Source: Pseudeuparius sepicola
Taxonomy: Eukaryota; Arthropoda; Insecta; Coleoptera; Anthribidae
Direction of reading: 5' to 3'
DNA: 64,000 nucleotides
Assembly (NCBI GenBank): GCA_963920635.1
Contig: OY987302.1
Coordinates: forward strand, 45,263,500-45,327,499
In this document: piece after piece, positions 44,101 through 57,662 of the stretch
Numbering within the stretch: the stretch's first letter is position 1
Layout of the letters: each line of letters starts with the position of its first letter
Translations under genes and position numbers: made by a program
Notes under the pieces: model-generated
The model's database searches: none
Told to the model about the DNA's origin: nothing
What the model saw: the letters and a program-made list of their open reading frames with translations, nothing else

Positions 44101-47100
44101 ATATAAAAGTAGGGGGGCACTTTTTGTCCCTTCTTGTCGATATCCCTAACTTACAAAAAGCTACATAAGTACTTTGCAGCCTTTCTCATTAGGTGCAATA
44201 ATCGTTCCCGTGTAAGTATAGCTTGCCCCGTATTTGTCAATACATTATGACAACGGTCATTTCTTTCAACTTTTAGATATTTTCTACAAGCACAGACAAT
44301 TACAATTCAATGGGACAATTTTCAACATTTTCATGACAATAAACAATATAAACAGAGTGTGGACGATAACATAAATGTAATAGTTCAAATTTGACACAAA
44401 GCAGAAATTTAAATAAAGCAAGTGGTGTCAGGTGTGGGGAAATCATAACTAAATTAATTATAATAATAGTTGCGCATTAGAAAAAATATAATATAAAAGT
44501 AGGGGGGCACTTTTTGTACCTTCTTGTCGATATACCTATCTTACAAAAAGCTACATAAGTTCTTCGCAGCCTTTCTCATTGGGTGCAGTAATCGTTCTCG
44601 AGCTAAGGAAGCGCTTGCAAGCGGCTTGATATATCCTCGTTTTATACGTAGAAAAGCTGAGCCATTAAAATTGTTTTAACATAAATTATCCCATCATTGA
44701 ACTCCTTCACTTTTGTTCATTTGTGAACAACCCCCCCCCCCCATCGACAAAGCCTATCTACGGCCCTCTATGATCGAATTCACAGAATTATCGACAAAAT
44801 AATATTATATACTTAATAATATTAAAAAATGTAAGTATAGCTTGCCCCATATTATTTGTCAATACATTATGACAAGGGTCATTTCTTTCAACTTTTAAAT
44901 ATTTTCTACAAGCACAAACAATAATTAAAATTCAATGAGACCATGCAACATTTTCATGACAATAAACAAGATAAATAGGGTGTCGACGGTAACAAATTTA
45001 ATAGTTCAAATTTGACAAAAAGCAGAAATTTAAATAAAGCCATAATGGATTTCACGTGGTTCCAGGTGTGGGAAAATGATATTATATAAATTGATTATAA
45101 TAATAGTTGCGCATTAGCAAAAGTATAATATAAAAGTAGGGGGGCACTTTTTGTCCCTTCTTGTCGATATCCCTAACTTACAAAAAGCTACATAAGTACT
45201 TTGCAGCCTTTCTCATTAGGTGCAATAATCGTTCCCGTGTAAGTATAGCTTGCCCCGTATTTGTCAATACATTATGACAACGGTCATTTCTTTCAACTTT
45301 TAGATATTTTCTACAAGCACAGACAATTACAATTCAATGGGACAATTTTCAACATTTTCATGACAATAAACAATATAAACAGAGTGTGGACGATAACATA
45401 AATGTAATAGTTCAAATTTGACACAAAGCAGAAATTTAAATAAAGCAAGTGGTGTCAGGTGTGGGGAAATCATAACTAAATTAATTATAATAATAGTTGC
45501 GCATTAGAAAAAATATAATATAAAAGTAGGGGGGCACTTTTTGTACCTTCTTGTCGATATACCTATCTTACAAAAAGCTACATAAGTTCTTCGCAGCCTT
45601 TCTCATTGGGTGCAGTAATCGTTCTCGAGCTAAGGAAGCGCTTGCAAGCGGCTTGATATATCCTCGTTTTATACGTAGAAAAGCTGAGCCATTAAAATTG
45701 TTTTAACATAAATTATCCCATCATTGAACTCCTTCACTTTTGTTCATTTGTGAACAACCCCCCCCCCCCATCGACAAAGCCTATCTACGGCCCTCTATGA
45801 TCGAATTCACAGAATTATCGACAAAATAATATTATATACTTAATAATATTAAAAAATGTAAGTATAGCTTGCCCCATATTATTTGTCAATACATTATGAC
45901 AAGGGTCATTTCTTTCAACTTTTAAATATTTTCTACAAGCACAAACAATAATTAAAATTCAATGAGACCATGCAACATTTTCATGACAATAAACAAGATA
46001 AATAGGGTGTCGACGGTAACAAATTTAATAGTTCAAATTTGACAAAAAGCAGAAATTTAAATAAAGCCATAATGGATTTCACGTGGTTCCAGGTGTGGGA
46101 AAATGATATTATATAAATTGATTATAATAATAGTTGCGCATTAGCAAAAGTATAATATAAAAGTAGGGGGGCACTTTTTGTCCCTTCTTGTCGATATCCC
46201 TAACTTACAAAAAGCTACATAAGTACTTTGCAGCCTTTCTCATTAGGTGCAATAATCGTTCCCGTGTAAGTATAGCTTGCCCCGTATTTGTCAATACATT
46301 ATGACAACGGTCATTTCTTTCAACTTTTAGATATTTTCTACAAGCACAGACAATTACAATTCAATGGGACAATTTTCAACATTTTCATGACAATAAACAA
46401 TATAAACAGAGTGTGGACGATAACATAAATGTAATAGTTCAAATTTGACACAAAGCAGAAATTTAAATAAAGCAAGTGGTGTCAGGTGTGGGGAAATCAT
46501 AACTAAATTAATTATAATAATAGTTGCGCATTAGAAAAAATATAATATAAAAGTAGGGGGGCACTTTTTGTACCTTCTTGTCGATATACCTATCTTACAA
46601 AAAGCTACATAAGTTCTTCGCAGCCTTTCTCATTGGGTGCAGTAATCGTTCTCGAGCTAAGGAAGCGCTTGCAAGCGGCTTGATATATCCTCGTTTTATA
46701 CGTAGAAAAGCTGAGCCATTAAAATTGTTTTAACATAAATTATCCCATCATTGAACTCCTTCACTTTTGTTCATTTGTGAACAACCCCCCCCCCCCATCG
46801 ACAAAGCCTATCTACGGCCCTCTATGATCGAATTCACAGAATTATCGACAAAATAATATTATATACTTAATAATATTAAAAAATGTAAGTATAGCTTGCC
46901 CCATATTATTTGTCAATACATTATGACAAGGGTCATTTCTTTCAACTTTTAAATATTTTCTACAAGCACAAACAATAATTAAAATTCAATGAGACCATGC
47001 AACATTTTCATGACAATAAACAAGATAAATAGGGTGTCGACGGTAACAAATTTAATAGTTCAAATTTGACAAAAAGCAGAAATTTAAATAAAGCCATAAT

Positions 47101-48320
47101 GGATTTCACGTGGTTCCAGGTGTGGGAAAATGATATTATATAAATTGATTATAATAATAGTTGCGCATTAGCAAAAGTATAATATAAAAGTAGGGGGGCA
47201 CTTTTTGTCCCTTCTTGTCGATATCCCTAACTTACAAAAAGCTACATAAGTACTTTGCAGCCTTTCTCATTAGGTGCAATAATCGTTCCCGTGTAAGTAT
47301 AGCTTGCCCCGTATTTGTCAATACATTATGACAACGGTCATTTCTTTCAACTTTTAGATATTTTCTACAAGCACAGACAATTACAATTCAATGGGACAAT
47401 TTTCAACATTTTCATGACAATAAACAATATAAACAGAGTGTGGACGATAACATAAATGTAATAGTTCAAATTTGACACAAAGCAGAAATTTAAATAAAGC
47501 AAGTGGTGTCAGGTGTGGGGAAATCATAACTAAATTAATTATAATAATAGTTGCGCATTAGAAAAAATATAATATAAAAGTAGGGGGGCACTTTTTGTAC
47601 CTTCTTGTCGATATACCTATCTTACAAAAAGCTACATAAGTTCTTCGCAGCCTTTCTCATTGGGTGCAGTAATCGTTCTCGAGCTAAGGAAGCGCTTGCA
47701 AGCGGCTTGATATATCCTCGTTTTATACGTAGAAAAGCTGAGCCATTAAAATTGTTTTAACATAAATTATCCCATCATTGAACTCCTTCACTTTTGTTCA
47801 TTTGTGAACAACCCCCCCCCCCCATCGACAAAGCCTATCTACGGCCCTCTATGATCGAATTCACAGAATTATCGACAAAATAATATTATATACTTAATAA
47901 TATTAAAAAATGTAAGTATAGCTTGCCCCATATTATTTGTCAATACATTATGACAAGGGTCATTTCTTTCAACTTTTAAATATTTTCTACAAGCACAAAC
48001 AATAATTAAAATTCAATGAGACCATGCAACATTTTCATGACAATAAACAAGATAAATAGGGTGTCGACGGTAACAAATTTAATAGTTCAAATTTGACAAA
48101 AAGCAGAAATTTAAATAAAGCCATAATGGATTTCACGTGGTTCCAGGTGTGGGAAAATGATATTATATAAATTGATTATAATAATAGTTGCGCATTAGCA
48201 AAAGTATAATATAAAAGTAGGGGGGCACTTTTTGTCCCTTCTTGTCGATATCCCTAACTTACAAAAAGCTACATAAGTACTTTGCAGCCTTTCTCATTAG
48301 GTGCAATAATCGTTCCCGTG
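41130..48320 (+). repeat. Seven copies of the 1027-bp higher-order repeat (A tailed + B)
   Basis: Each unit is A (about 619 bp, tailed; reads GCCCCGTATTTGTC and CAATGGGACAATTTT) followed by B (408 bp; reads GCCCCATATTATTTGTC and CAATGAGACCATGCA). Starts are 41130, 42159, 43186 and then every 1027 bp to 48321; the first is 1029 bp because its C-tract is C14. The first three units read AAGTTGAGGGGCAC in A; later ones read AAGTAGGGGGGCAC, the B form, a visible conversion step from B into A. Confidence 0.95.
41648..41661 (+). repeat. C14 tract of the tailed monomer (example)
   Basis: Every tailed body copy has a run of 12-14 C between GTGAACAA and ATCGACAAAG: C14 here and at 63696-63709, C12 at 42677-42688. 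Length differences in this run account for 1029 versus 1027 and 636 versus 634 bp unit lengths. Such runs are prone to polymerase slippage and assembly error. Confidence 0.8.
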
Positions 48321-49499
48321 TAAGTATAGCTTGCCCCGTATTTGTCAATACATTATGACAACGGTCATTTCTTTCAACTTTTAGATATTTTCTACAAGCA
48401 CAGACAATTACAATTCAATGGGACAATTTTCAACATTTTCATGACAATAAACAATATAAACAGAGTGTGGACGATAACATAAATGTAATAGTTCAAATTT
48501 GACACAAAGCAGAAATTTAAATAAAGCAAGTGGTGTCAGGTGTGGGAAAATCATATTATATAAATTGATTATAATAATAGTTGCGCATTAGCAAAAGTAT
48601 AATATAAAAGTAGGGGGGCACTTTTTGTCCCTTCTTGTCGATATCCCTAACTTACAAAAAGCTACATAAGTACTTTGCAGCCTTTCTCATTAGGTGCAAT
48701 AATCGTTCCCGTGTAAGTATAGCTTGCCCCGTATTTGTCAATACATTATGACAACGGTCATTTCTTTCAACTTTTAGATATTTTCTACAAGCACAGACAA
48801 TTACAATTCAATGGGACAATTTTCAACATTTTCATGACAATAAACAATATAAACAGAGTGTGGACGATAACATAAATGTAATAGTTCAAATTTGACACAA
48901 AGCAGAAATTTAAATAAAGCAAGTGGTGTCAGGTGTGGGAAAATCATATTATATAAATTGATTATAATAATAGTTGCGCATTAGCAAAAGTATAATATAA
49001 AAGTAGGGGGGCACTTTTTGTCCCTTCTTGTCGATATCCCTAACTTACAAAAAGCTACATAAGTACTTTGCAGCCTTTCTCATTAGGTGCAATAATCGTT
49101 CCCGTGTAAGTATAGCTTGCCCCGTATTTGTCAATACATTATGACAACGGTCATTTCTTTCAACTTTTAGATATTTTCTACAAGCACAGACAATTACAAT
49201 TCAATGGGACAATTTTCAACATTTTCATGACAATAAACAATATAAACAGAGTGTGGACGATAACATAAATGTAATAGTTCAAATTTGACACAAAGCAGAA
49301 ATTTAAATAAAGCAAGTGGTGTCAGGTGTGGGAAAATCATATTATATAAATTGATTATAATAATAGTTGCGCATTAGCAAAAGTATAATATAAAAGTAGG
49401 GGGGCACTTTTTGTCCCTTCTTGTCGATATCCCTAACTTACAAAAAGCTACATAAGTACTTTGCAGCCTTTCTCATTAGGTGCAATAATCGTTCCCGTG
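48321..49499 (+). repeat. Three 393-bp hybrid monomers
   Basis: Each begins as A and switches to B within GTCAGGTGTGGG(A/G)AAATCAT, so it has A's first half and B's second half and no tail. Starts 48321, 48714 and 49107. This is what one unequal crossover between A and B, followed by tandem amplification, would give. Confidence 0.9.
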
Positions 49500-52400
49500 T
49501 AAGTATAGCTTGCCCCGTATTTGTCAATACATTATGACAACGGTCATTTCTTTCAACTTTTAGATATTTTCTACAAGCACAGACAATTACAATTCAATGG
49601 GACAATTTTCAACATTTTCATGACAATAAACAATATAAACAGAGTGTGGACGATAACATAAATGTAATAGTTCAAATTTGACACAAAGCAGAAATTTAAA
49701 TAAAGCAAGTGGTGTCAGGTGTGGGGAAATCATAACTAAATTAATTATAATAATAGTTGCGCATTAGAAAAAATATAATATAAAAGTAGGGGGGCACTTT
49801 TTGTACCTTCTTGTCGATATACCTATCTTACAAAAAGCTACATAAGTTCTTCGCAGCCTTTCTCATTGGGTGCAGTAATCGTTCTCGAGCTAAGGAAGCG
49901 CTTGCAAGCGGCTTGATATATCCTCGTTTTATACGTAGAAAAGCTGAGCCATTAAAATTGTTTTAACATAAATTATCCCATCATTGAACTCCTTCACTTT
50001 TGTTCATTTGTGAACAACCCCCCCCCCCCATCGACAAAGCCTATCTACGGCCCTCTATGATCGAATTCACAGAATTATCGACAAAATAATATTATATACT
50101 TAATAATATTAAAAAATGTAAGTATAGCTTGCCCCATATTATTTGTCAATACATTATGACAAGGGTCATTTCTTTCATCTTTTAAATATTTTCTACAAGC
50201 ACAAACAATAATTAAAATTCAATGAGACCATGCAACATTTTCATGACAATAAACAAGATAAATAGGGTGTCGACGGTAACAAATTTAATAGTTCAAATTT
50301 GACAAAAAGCAGAAATTTAAATAAAGCCATAATGGATTTCACGTGGTTCCAGGTGTGGGAAAATGATATTATATAAATTGATTATAATAATAGTTGCGCA
50401 TTAGCAAAAGTATAATATAAAAGTAGGGGGGCACTTTTTGTCCCTTCTTGTCGATATCCCTAACTTACAAAAAGCTACATAAGTACTTTGCAGCCTTTCT
50501 CATTAGGTGCAATAATCGTTCCCGTGTAAGTATAGCTTGCCCCGTATTTGTCAATACATTATGACAACGGTCATTTCTTTCAACTTTTAGATATTTTCTA
50601 CAAGCACAGACAATTACAATTCAATGGGACAATTTTCAACATTTTCATGACAATAAACAATATAAACAGAGTGTGGACGATAACATAAATGTAATAGTTC
50701 AAATTTGACACAAAGCAGAAATTTAAATAAAGCAAGTGGTGTCAGGTGTGGGGAAATCATAACTAAATTAATTATAATAATAGTTGCGCATTAGAAAAAA
50801 TATAATATAAAAGTAGGGGGGCACTTTTTGTACCTTCTTGTCGATATACCTATCTTACAAAAAGCTACATAAGTTCTTCGCAGCCTTTCTCATTGGGTGC
50901 AGTAATCGTTCTCGAGCTAAGGAAGCGCTTGCAAGCGGCTTGATATATCCTCGTTTTATACGTAGAAAAGCTGAGCCATTAAAATTGTTTTAACATAAAT
51001 TATCCCATCATTGAACTCCTTCACTTTTGTTCATTTGTGAACAACCCCCCCCCCCCATCGACAAAGCCTATCTACGGCCCTCTATGATCGAATTCACAGA
51101 ATTATCGACAAAATAATATTATATACTTAATAATATTAAAAAATGTAAGTATAGCTTGCCCCATATTATTTGTCAATACATTATGACAAGGGTCATTTCT
51201 TTCAACTTTTAAATATTTTCTACAAGCACAAACAATAATTAAAATTCAATGAGACCATGCAACATTTTCATGACAATAAACAAGATAAATAGGGTGTCGA
51301 CGGTAACAAATTTAATAGTTCAAATTTGACAAAAAGCAGAAATTTAAATAAAGCCATAATGGATTTCACGTGGTTCCAGGTGTGGGAAAATGATATTATA
51401 TAAATTGATTATAATAATAGTTGCGCATTAGCAAAAGTATAATATAAAAGTAGGGGGGCACTTTTTGTCCCTTCTTGTCGATATCCCTAACTTACAAAAA
51501 GCTACATAAGTACTTTGCAGCCTTTCTCATTAGGTGCAATAATCGTTCCCGTGTAAGTATAGCTTGCCCCGTATTTGTCAATACATTATGACAACGGTCA
51601 TTTCTTTCAACTTTTAGATATTTTCTACAAGCACAGACAATTACAATTCAATGGGACAATTTTCAACATTTTCATGACAATAAACAATATAAACAGAGTG
51701 TGGACGATAACATAAATGTAATAGTTCAAATTTGACACAAAGCAGAAATTTAAATAAAGCAAGTGGTGTCAGGTGTGGGGAAATCATAACTAAATTAATT
51801 ATAATAATAGTTGCGCATTAGAAAAAATATAATATAAAAGTAGGGGGGCACTTTTTGTACCTTCTTGTCGATATACCTATCTTACAAAAAGCTACATAAG
51901 TTCTTCGCAGCCTTTCTCATTGGGTGCAGTAATCGTTCTCGAGCTAAGGAAGCGCTTGCAAGCGGCTTGATATATCCTCGTTTTATACGTAGAAAAGCTG
52001 AGCCATTAAAATTGTTTTAACATAAATTATCCCATCATTGAACTCCTTCACTTTTGTTCATTTGTGAACAACCCCCCCCCCCCATCGACAAAGCCTATCT
52101 ACGGCCCTCTATGATCGAATTCACAGAATTATCGACAAAATAATATTATATACTTAATAATATTAAAAAATGTAAGTATAGCTTGCCCCATATTATTTGT
52201 CAATACATTATGACAAGGGTCATTTCTTTCAACTTTTAAATATTTTCTACAAGCACAAACAATAATTAAAATTCAATGAGACCATGCAACATTTTCATGA
52301 CAATAAACAAGATAAATAGGGTGTCGACGGTAACAAATTTAATAGTTCAAATTTGACAAAAAGCAGAAATTTAAATAAAGCCATAATGGATTTCACGTGG

Positions 52401-52580
52401 TTCCAGGTGTGGGAAAATGATATTATATAAATTGATTATAATAATAGTTGCGCATTAGCAAAAGTATAATATAAAAGTAGGGGGGCACTTTTTGTCCCTT
52501 CTTGTCGATATCCCTAACTTACAAAAAGCTACATAAGTACTTTGCAGCCTTTCTCATTAGGTGCAATAATCGTTCCCGTG
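49500..52580 (+). repeat. Three copies of the 1027-bp repeat
   Basis: Starts 49500, 50527 and 51554. Together with the three hybrids before them they form a 4260-bp block. The first B copy has TTTCATCTTTTAAAT (50173) instead of TTTCAACTTTTAAAT, a marker that recurs 4260 bp later. Confidence 0.93.
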
Positions 52581-55500
52581 TAAGTATAGCTTGCCCCGTA
52601 TTTGTCAATACATTATGACAACGGTCATTTCTTTCAACTTTTAGATATTTTCTACAAGCACAGACAATTACAATTCAATGGGACAATTTTCAACATTTTC
52701 ATGACAATAAACAATATAAACAGAGTGTGGACGATAACATAAATGTAATAGTTCAAATTTGACACAAAGCAGAAATTTAAATAAAGCAAGTGGTGTCAGG
52801 TGTGGGAAAATCATATTATATAAATTGATTATAATAATAGTTGCGCATTAGCAAAAGTATAATATAAAAGTAGGGGGGCACTTTTTGTCCCTTCTTGTCG
52901 ATATCCCTAACTTACAAAAAGCTACATAAGTACTTTGCAGCCTTTCTCATTAGGTGCAATAATCGTTCCCGTGTAAGTATAGCTTGCCCCGTATTTGTCA
53001 ATACATTATGACAACGGTCATTTCTTTCAACTTTTAGATATTTTCTACAAGCACAGACAATTACAATTCAATGGGACAATTTTCAACATTTTCATGACAA
53101 TAAACAATATAAACAGAGTGTGGACGATAACATAAATGTAATAGTTCAAATTTGACACAAAGCAGAAATTTAAATAAAGCAAGTGGTGTCAGGTGTGGGA
53201 AAATCATATTATATAAATTGATTATAATAATAGTTGCGCATTAGCAAAAGTATAATATAAAAGTAGGGGGGCACTTTTTGTCCCTTCTTGTCGATATCCC
53301 TAACTTACAAAAAGCTACATAAGTACTTTGCAGCCTTTCTCATTAGGTGCAATAATCGTTCCCGTGTAAGTATAGCTTGCCCCGTATTTGTCAATACATT
53401 ATGACAACGGTCATTTCTTTCAACTTTTAGATATTTTCTACAAGCACAGACAATTACAATTCAATGGGACAATTTTCAACATTTTCATGACAATAAACAA
53501 TATAAACAGAGTGTGGACGATAACATAAATGTAATAGTTCAAATTTGACACAAAGCAGAAATTTAAATAAAGCAAGTGGTGTCAGGTGTGGGAAAATCAT
53601 ATTATATAAATTGATTATAATAATAGTTGCGCATTAGCAAAAGTATAATATAAAAGTAGGGGGGCACTTTTTGTCCCTTCTTGTCGATATCCCTAACTTA
53701 CAAAAAGCTACATAAGTACTTTGCAGCCTTTCTCATTAGGTGCAATAATCGTTCCCGTGTAAGTATAGCTTGCCCCGTATTTGTCAATACATTATGACAA
53801 CGGTCATTTCTTTCAACTTTTAGATATTTTCTACAAGCACAGACAATTACAATTCAATGGGACAATTTTCAACATTTTCATGACAATAAACAATATAAAC
53901 AGAGTGTGGACGATAACATAAATGTAATAGTTCAAATTTGACACAAAGCAGAAATTTAAATAAAGCAAGTGGTGTCAGGTGTGGGGAAATCATAACTAAA
54001 TTAATTATAATAATAGTTGCGCATTAGAAAAAATATAATATAAAAGTAGGGGGGCACTTTTTGTACCTTCTTGTCGATATACCTATCTTACAAAAAGCTA
54101 CATAAGTTCTTCGCAGCCTTTCTCATTGGGTGCAGTAATCGTTCTCGAGCTAAGGAAGCGCTTGCAAGCGGCTTGATATATCCTCGTTTTATACGTAGAA
54201 AAGCTGAGCCATTAAAATTGTTTTAACATAAATTATCCCATCATTGAACTCCTTCACTTTTGTTCATTTGTGAACAACCCCCCCCCCCCATCGACAAAGC
54301 CTATCTACGGCCCTCTATGATCGAATTCACAGAATTATCGACAAAATAATATTATATACTTAATAATATTAAAAAATGTAAGTATAGCTTGCCCCATATT
54401 ATTTGTCAATACATTATGACAAGGGTCATTTCTTTCATCTTTTAAATATTTTCTACAAGCACAAACAATAATTAAAATTCAATGAGACCATGCAACATTT
54501 TCATGACAATAAACAAGATAAATAGGGTGTCGACGGTAACAAATTTAATAGTTCAAATTTGACAAAAAGCAGAAATTTAAATAAAGCCATAATGGATTTC
54601 ACGTGGTTCCAGGTGTGGGAAAATGATATTATATAAATTGATTATAATAATAGTTGCGCATTAGCAAAAGTATAATATAAAAGTAGGGGGGCACTTTTTG
54701 TCCCTTCTTGTCGATATCCCTAACTTACAAAAAGCTACATAAGTACTTTGCAGCCTTTCTCATTAGGTGCAATAATCGTTCCCGTGTAAGTATAGCTTGC
54801 CCCGTATTTGTCAATACATTATGACAACGGTCATTTCTTTCAACTTTTAGATATTTTCTACAAGCACAGACAATTACAATTCAATGGGACAATTTTCAAC
54901 ATTTTCATGACAATAAACAATATAAACAGAGTGTGGACGATAACATAAATGTAATAGTTCAAATTTGACACAAAGCAGAAATTTAAATAAAGCAAGTGGT
55001 GTCAGGTGTGGGGAAATCATAACTAAATTAATTATAATAATAGTTGCGCATTAGAAAAAATATAATATAAAAGTAGGGGGGCACTTTTTGTACCTTCTTG
55101 TCGATATACCTATCTTACAAAAAGCTACATAAGTTCTTCGCAGCCTTTCTCATTGGGTGCAGTAATCGTTCTCGAGCTAAGGAAGCGCTTGCAAGCGGCT
55201 TGATATATCCTCGTTTTATACGTAGAAAAGCTGAGCCATTAAAATTGTTTTAACATAAATTATCCCATCATTGAACTCCTTCACTTTTGTTCATTTGTGA
55301 ACAACCCCCCCCCCCCATCGACAAAGCCTATCTACGGCCCTCTATGATCGAATTCACAGAATTATCGACAAAATAATATTATATACTTAATAATATTAAA
55401 AAATGTAAGTATAGCTTGCCCCATATTATTTGTCAATACATTATGACAAGGGTCATTTCTTTCATCTTTTAAATATTTTCTACAAGCACAAACAATAATT

Positions 55501-55813
55501 AAAATTCAATGAGACCATGCAACATTTTCATGACAATAAACAAGATAAATAGGGTGTCGACGGTAACAAATTTAATAGTTCAAATTTGACAAAAAGCAGA
55601 AATTTAAATAAAGCCATAATGGATTTCACGTGGTTCCAGGTGTGGGAAAATGATATTATATAAATTGATTATAATAATAGTTGCGCATTAGCAAAAGTAT
55701 AATATAAAAGTAGGGGGGCACTTTTTGTCCCTTCTTGTCGATATCCCTAACTTACAAAAAGCTACATAAGTACTTTGCAGCCTTTCTCATTAGGTGCAAT
55801 AATCGTTCCCGTG
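52581..55813 (+). repeat. Second, truncated copy of the 4260-bp block
   Basis: 3 x 393 bp (52581-53759) then 2 x 1027 bp (53760-55813). The CATCTTTT marker is at 54433, exactly 4260 bp after 50173, and again at 55463. The third 1027-bp unit expected by the pattern is replaced by 405-bp monomers. Confidence 0.9.
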
Positions 55814-57662
55814 TAAGTATAGCTTGCCCCGTATTTGTCAATACATTATGACAACGGTCATTTCTTTCAACTTTTAGATATTTTCTACAAGCACAAACAA
55901 TAATTAAAATTCAATGAGACCATGCAACATTTTCATGACAATAAACAAGATAAATAGGGTGTCGACGGTAACAAATTTAATAGTTCAAATTTGACAAAAA
56001 GCAGAAATTTAAATAAAGCCATAATGGATTTCACGTGGTTCCAGGTGTGGGAAAATGATATTATATAAATTGATTATAATAATAGTTGCGCATTAGCAAA
56101 AGTATAATATAAAAGTAGGGGGGCACTTTTTGTCCCTTCTTGTCGATATCCCTAACTTACAAAAAGCTACATAAGTACTTTGCAGCCTTTCTCATTAGGT
56201 GCAATAATCGTTCCCGTGTAAGTATAGCTTGCCCCGTATTTGTCAATACATTATGACAAGGGTCATTTCTTTCAACTTTTAGATATTTTCTACAAGCACA
56301 AACAATAATTAAAATTCAATGAGACCATGCAACATTTTCATGACAATAAACAAGATAAATAGGGTGTCGACGGTAACAAATTTAATAGTTCAAATTTGAC
56401 AAAAAGCAGAAATTTAAATAAAGCCATAATGGATTTCACGTGGTTCCAGGTGTGGGAAAATGATATTATATAAATTGATTATAATAATAGTTGCGCATTA
56501 GCAAAAGTATAATATAAAAGTAGGGGGGCACTTTTTGTCCCTTCTTGTCGATATCCCTAACTTACAAAAAGCTACATAAGTACTTTGCAGCCTTTCTCAT
56601 TAGGTGCAATAATCGTTCCCGTGTAAGTATAGCTTGCCCCGTATTTGTCAATACATTATGACAACGGTCATTTCTTTCAACTTTTAAATATTTTCTACAA
56701 GCACAAACAATAATTAAAATTCAATGAGACCATGCAACATTTTCATGACAATAAACAAGATAAATAGGGTGTCGACGGTAACAAATTTAATAGTTCAAAT
56801 TTGACAAAAAGCAGAAATTTAAATAAAGCCATAATGGATTTCACGTGGTTCCAGGTGTGGGAAAATGATATTATATAAATTGATTATAATAATAGTTGCG
56901 CATTAGCAAAAGTATAATATAAAAGTAGGGGGGCACTTTTTGTCCCTTCTTGTCGATATCCCTAACTTACAAAAAGCTACATAAGTACTTTGCAGCCTTT
57001 CTCATTAGGTGCAATAATCGTTCCCGTGTAAGTATAGCTTGCCCCGTATTTGTCAATACATTATGACAACGGTCATTTCTTTCAACTTTTAAATATTTTC
57101 TACAAGCACAAACAATAATTAAAATTCAATGAGACCATGCAACATTTTCATGACAATAAACAAGATAAATAGGGTGTCGACGGTAACAAATTTAATAGTT
57201 CAAATTTGACAAAAAGCAGAAATTTAAATAAAGCCATAATGGATTTCACGTGGTTCCAGGTGTGGGAAAATCATATTATATAAATTGATTATAATAATAG
57301 TTGCGCATTAGCAAAAGTATAATATAAAAGTAGGGGGGCACTTTTTGTCCCTTCTTGTCGATATCCCTAACTTACAAAAAGCTACATAAGTACTTTGCAG
57401 CCTTTCTCATTGGGTGCAGTAATCGTTCTCGAGCTAAGGAAGCGCTTGCAAGCGGCTTGATATATCCTCGTTTTATACGTAGAAAAGCTGAGCCATTAAA
57501 ATTGTTTTAACATAAATTATCCCATCATTGAACTCCTTCACTTTTGTTCATTTGTGAACAACCCCCCCCCCCCATCGACAAAGCCTATCTACGGCCCTCT
57601 ATGATCGAATTCACAGAATTATCGACAAAATAATATTATATACTTAATAATATTAAAAAATG
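55814..57662 (+). repeat. Three 405-bp hybrids and one 634-bp tailed hybrid
   Basis: Starts 55814, 56219, 56624 and 57029. They begin as A (GCCCCGTATTTGTC) and become B early: the first near TAGATATTTTCTACAAGCAC, others a little earlier. These junctions are different from the 393-bp hybrids. The fourth joins a B body to a tail (CTCGAG at 57428), a combination not seen in the 1027-bp repeat. Confidence 0.88.
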
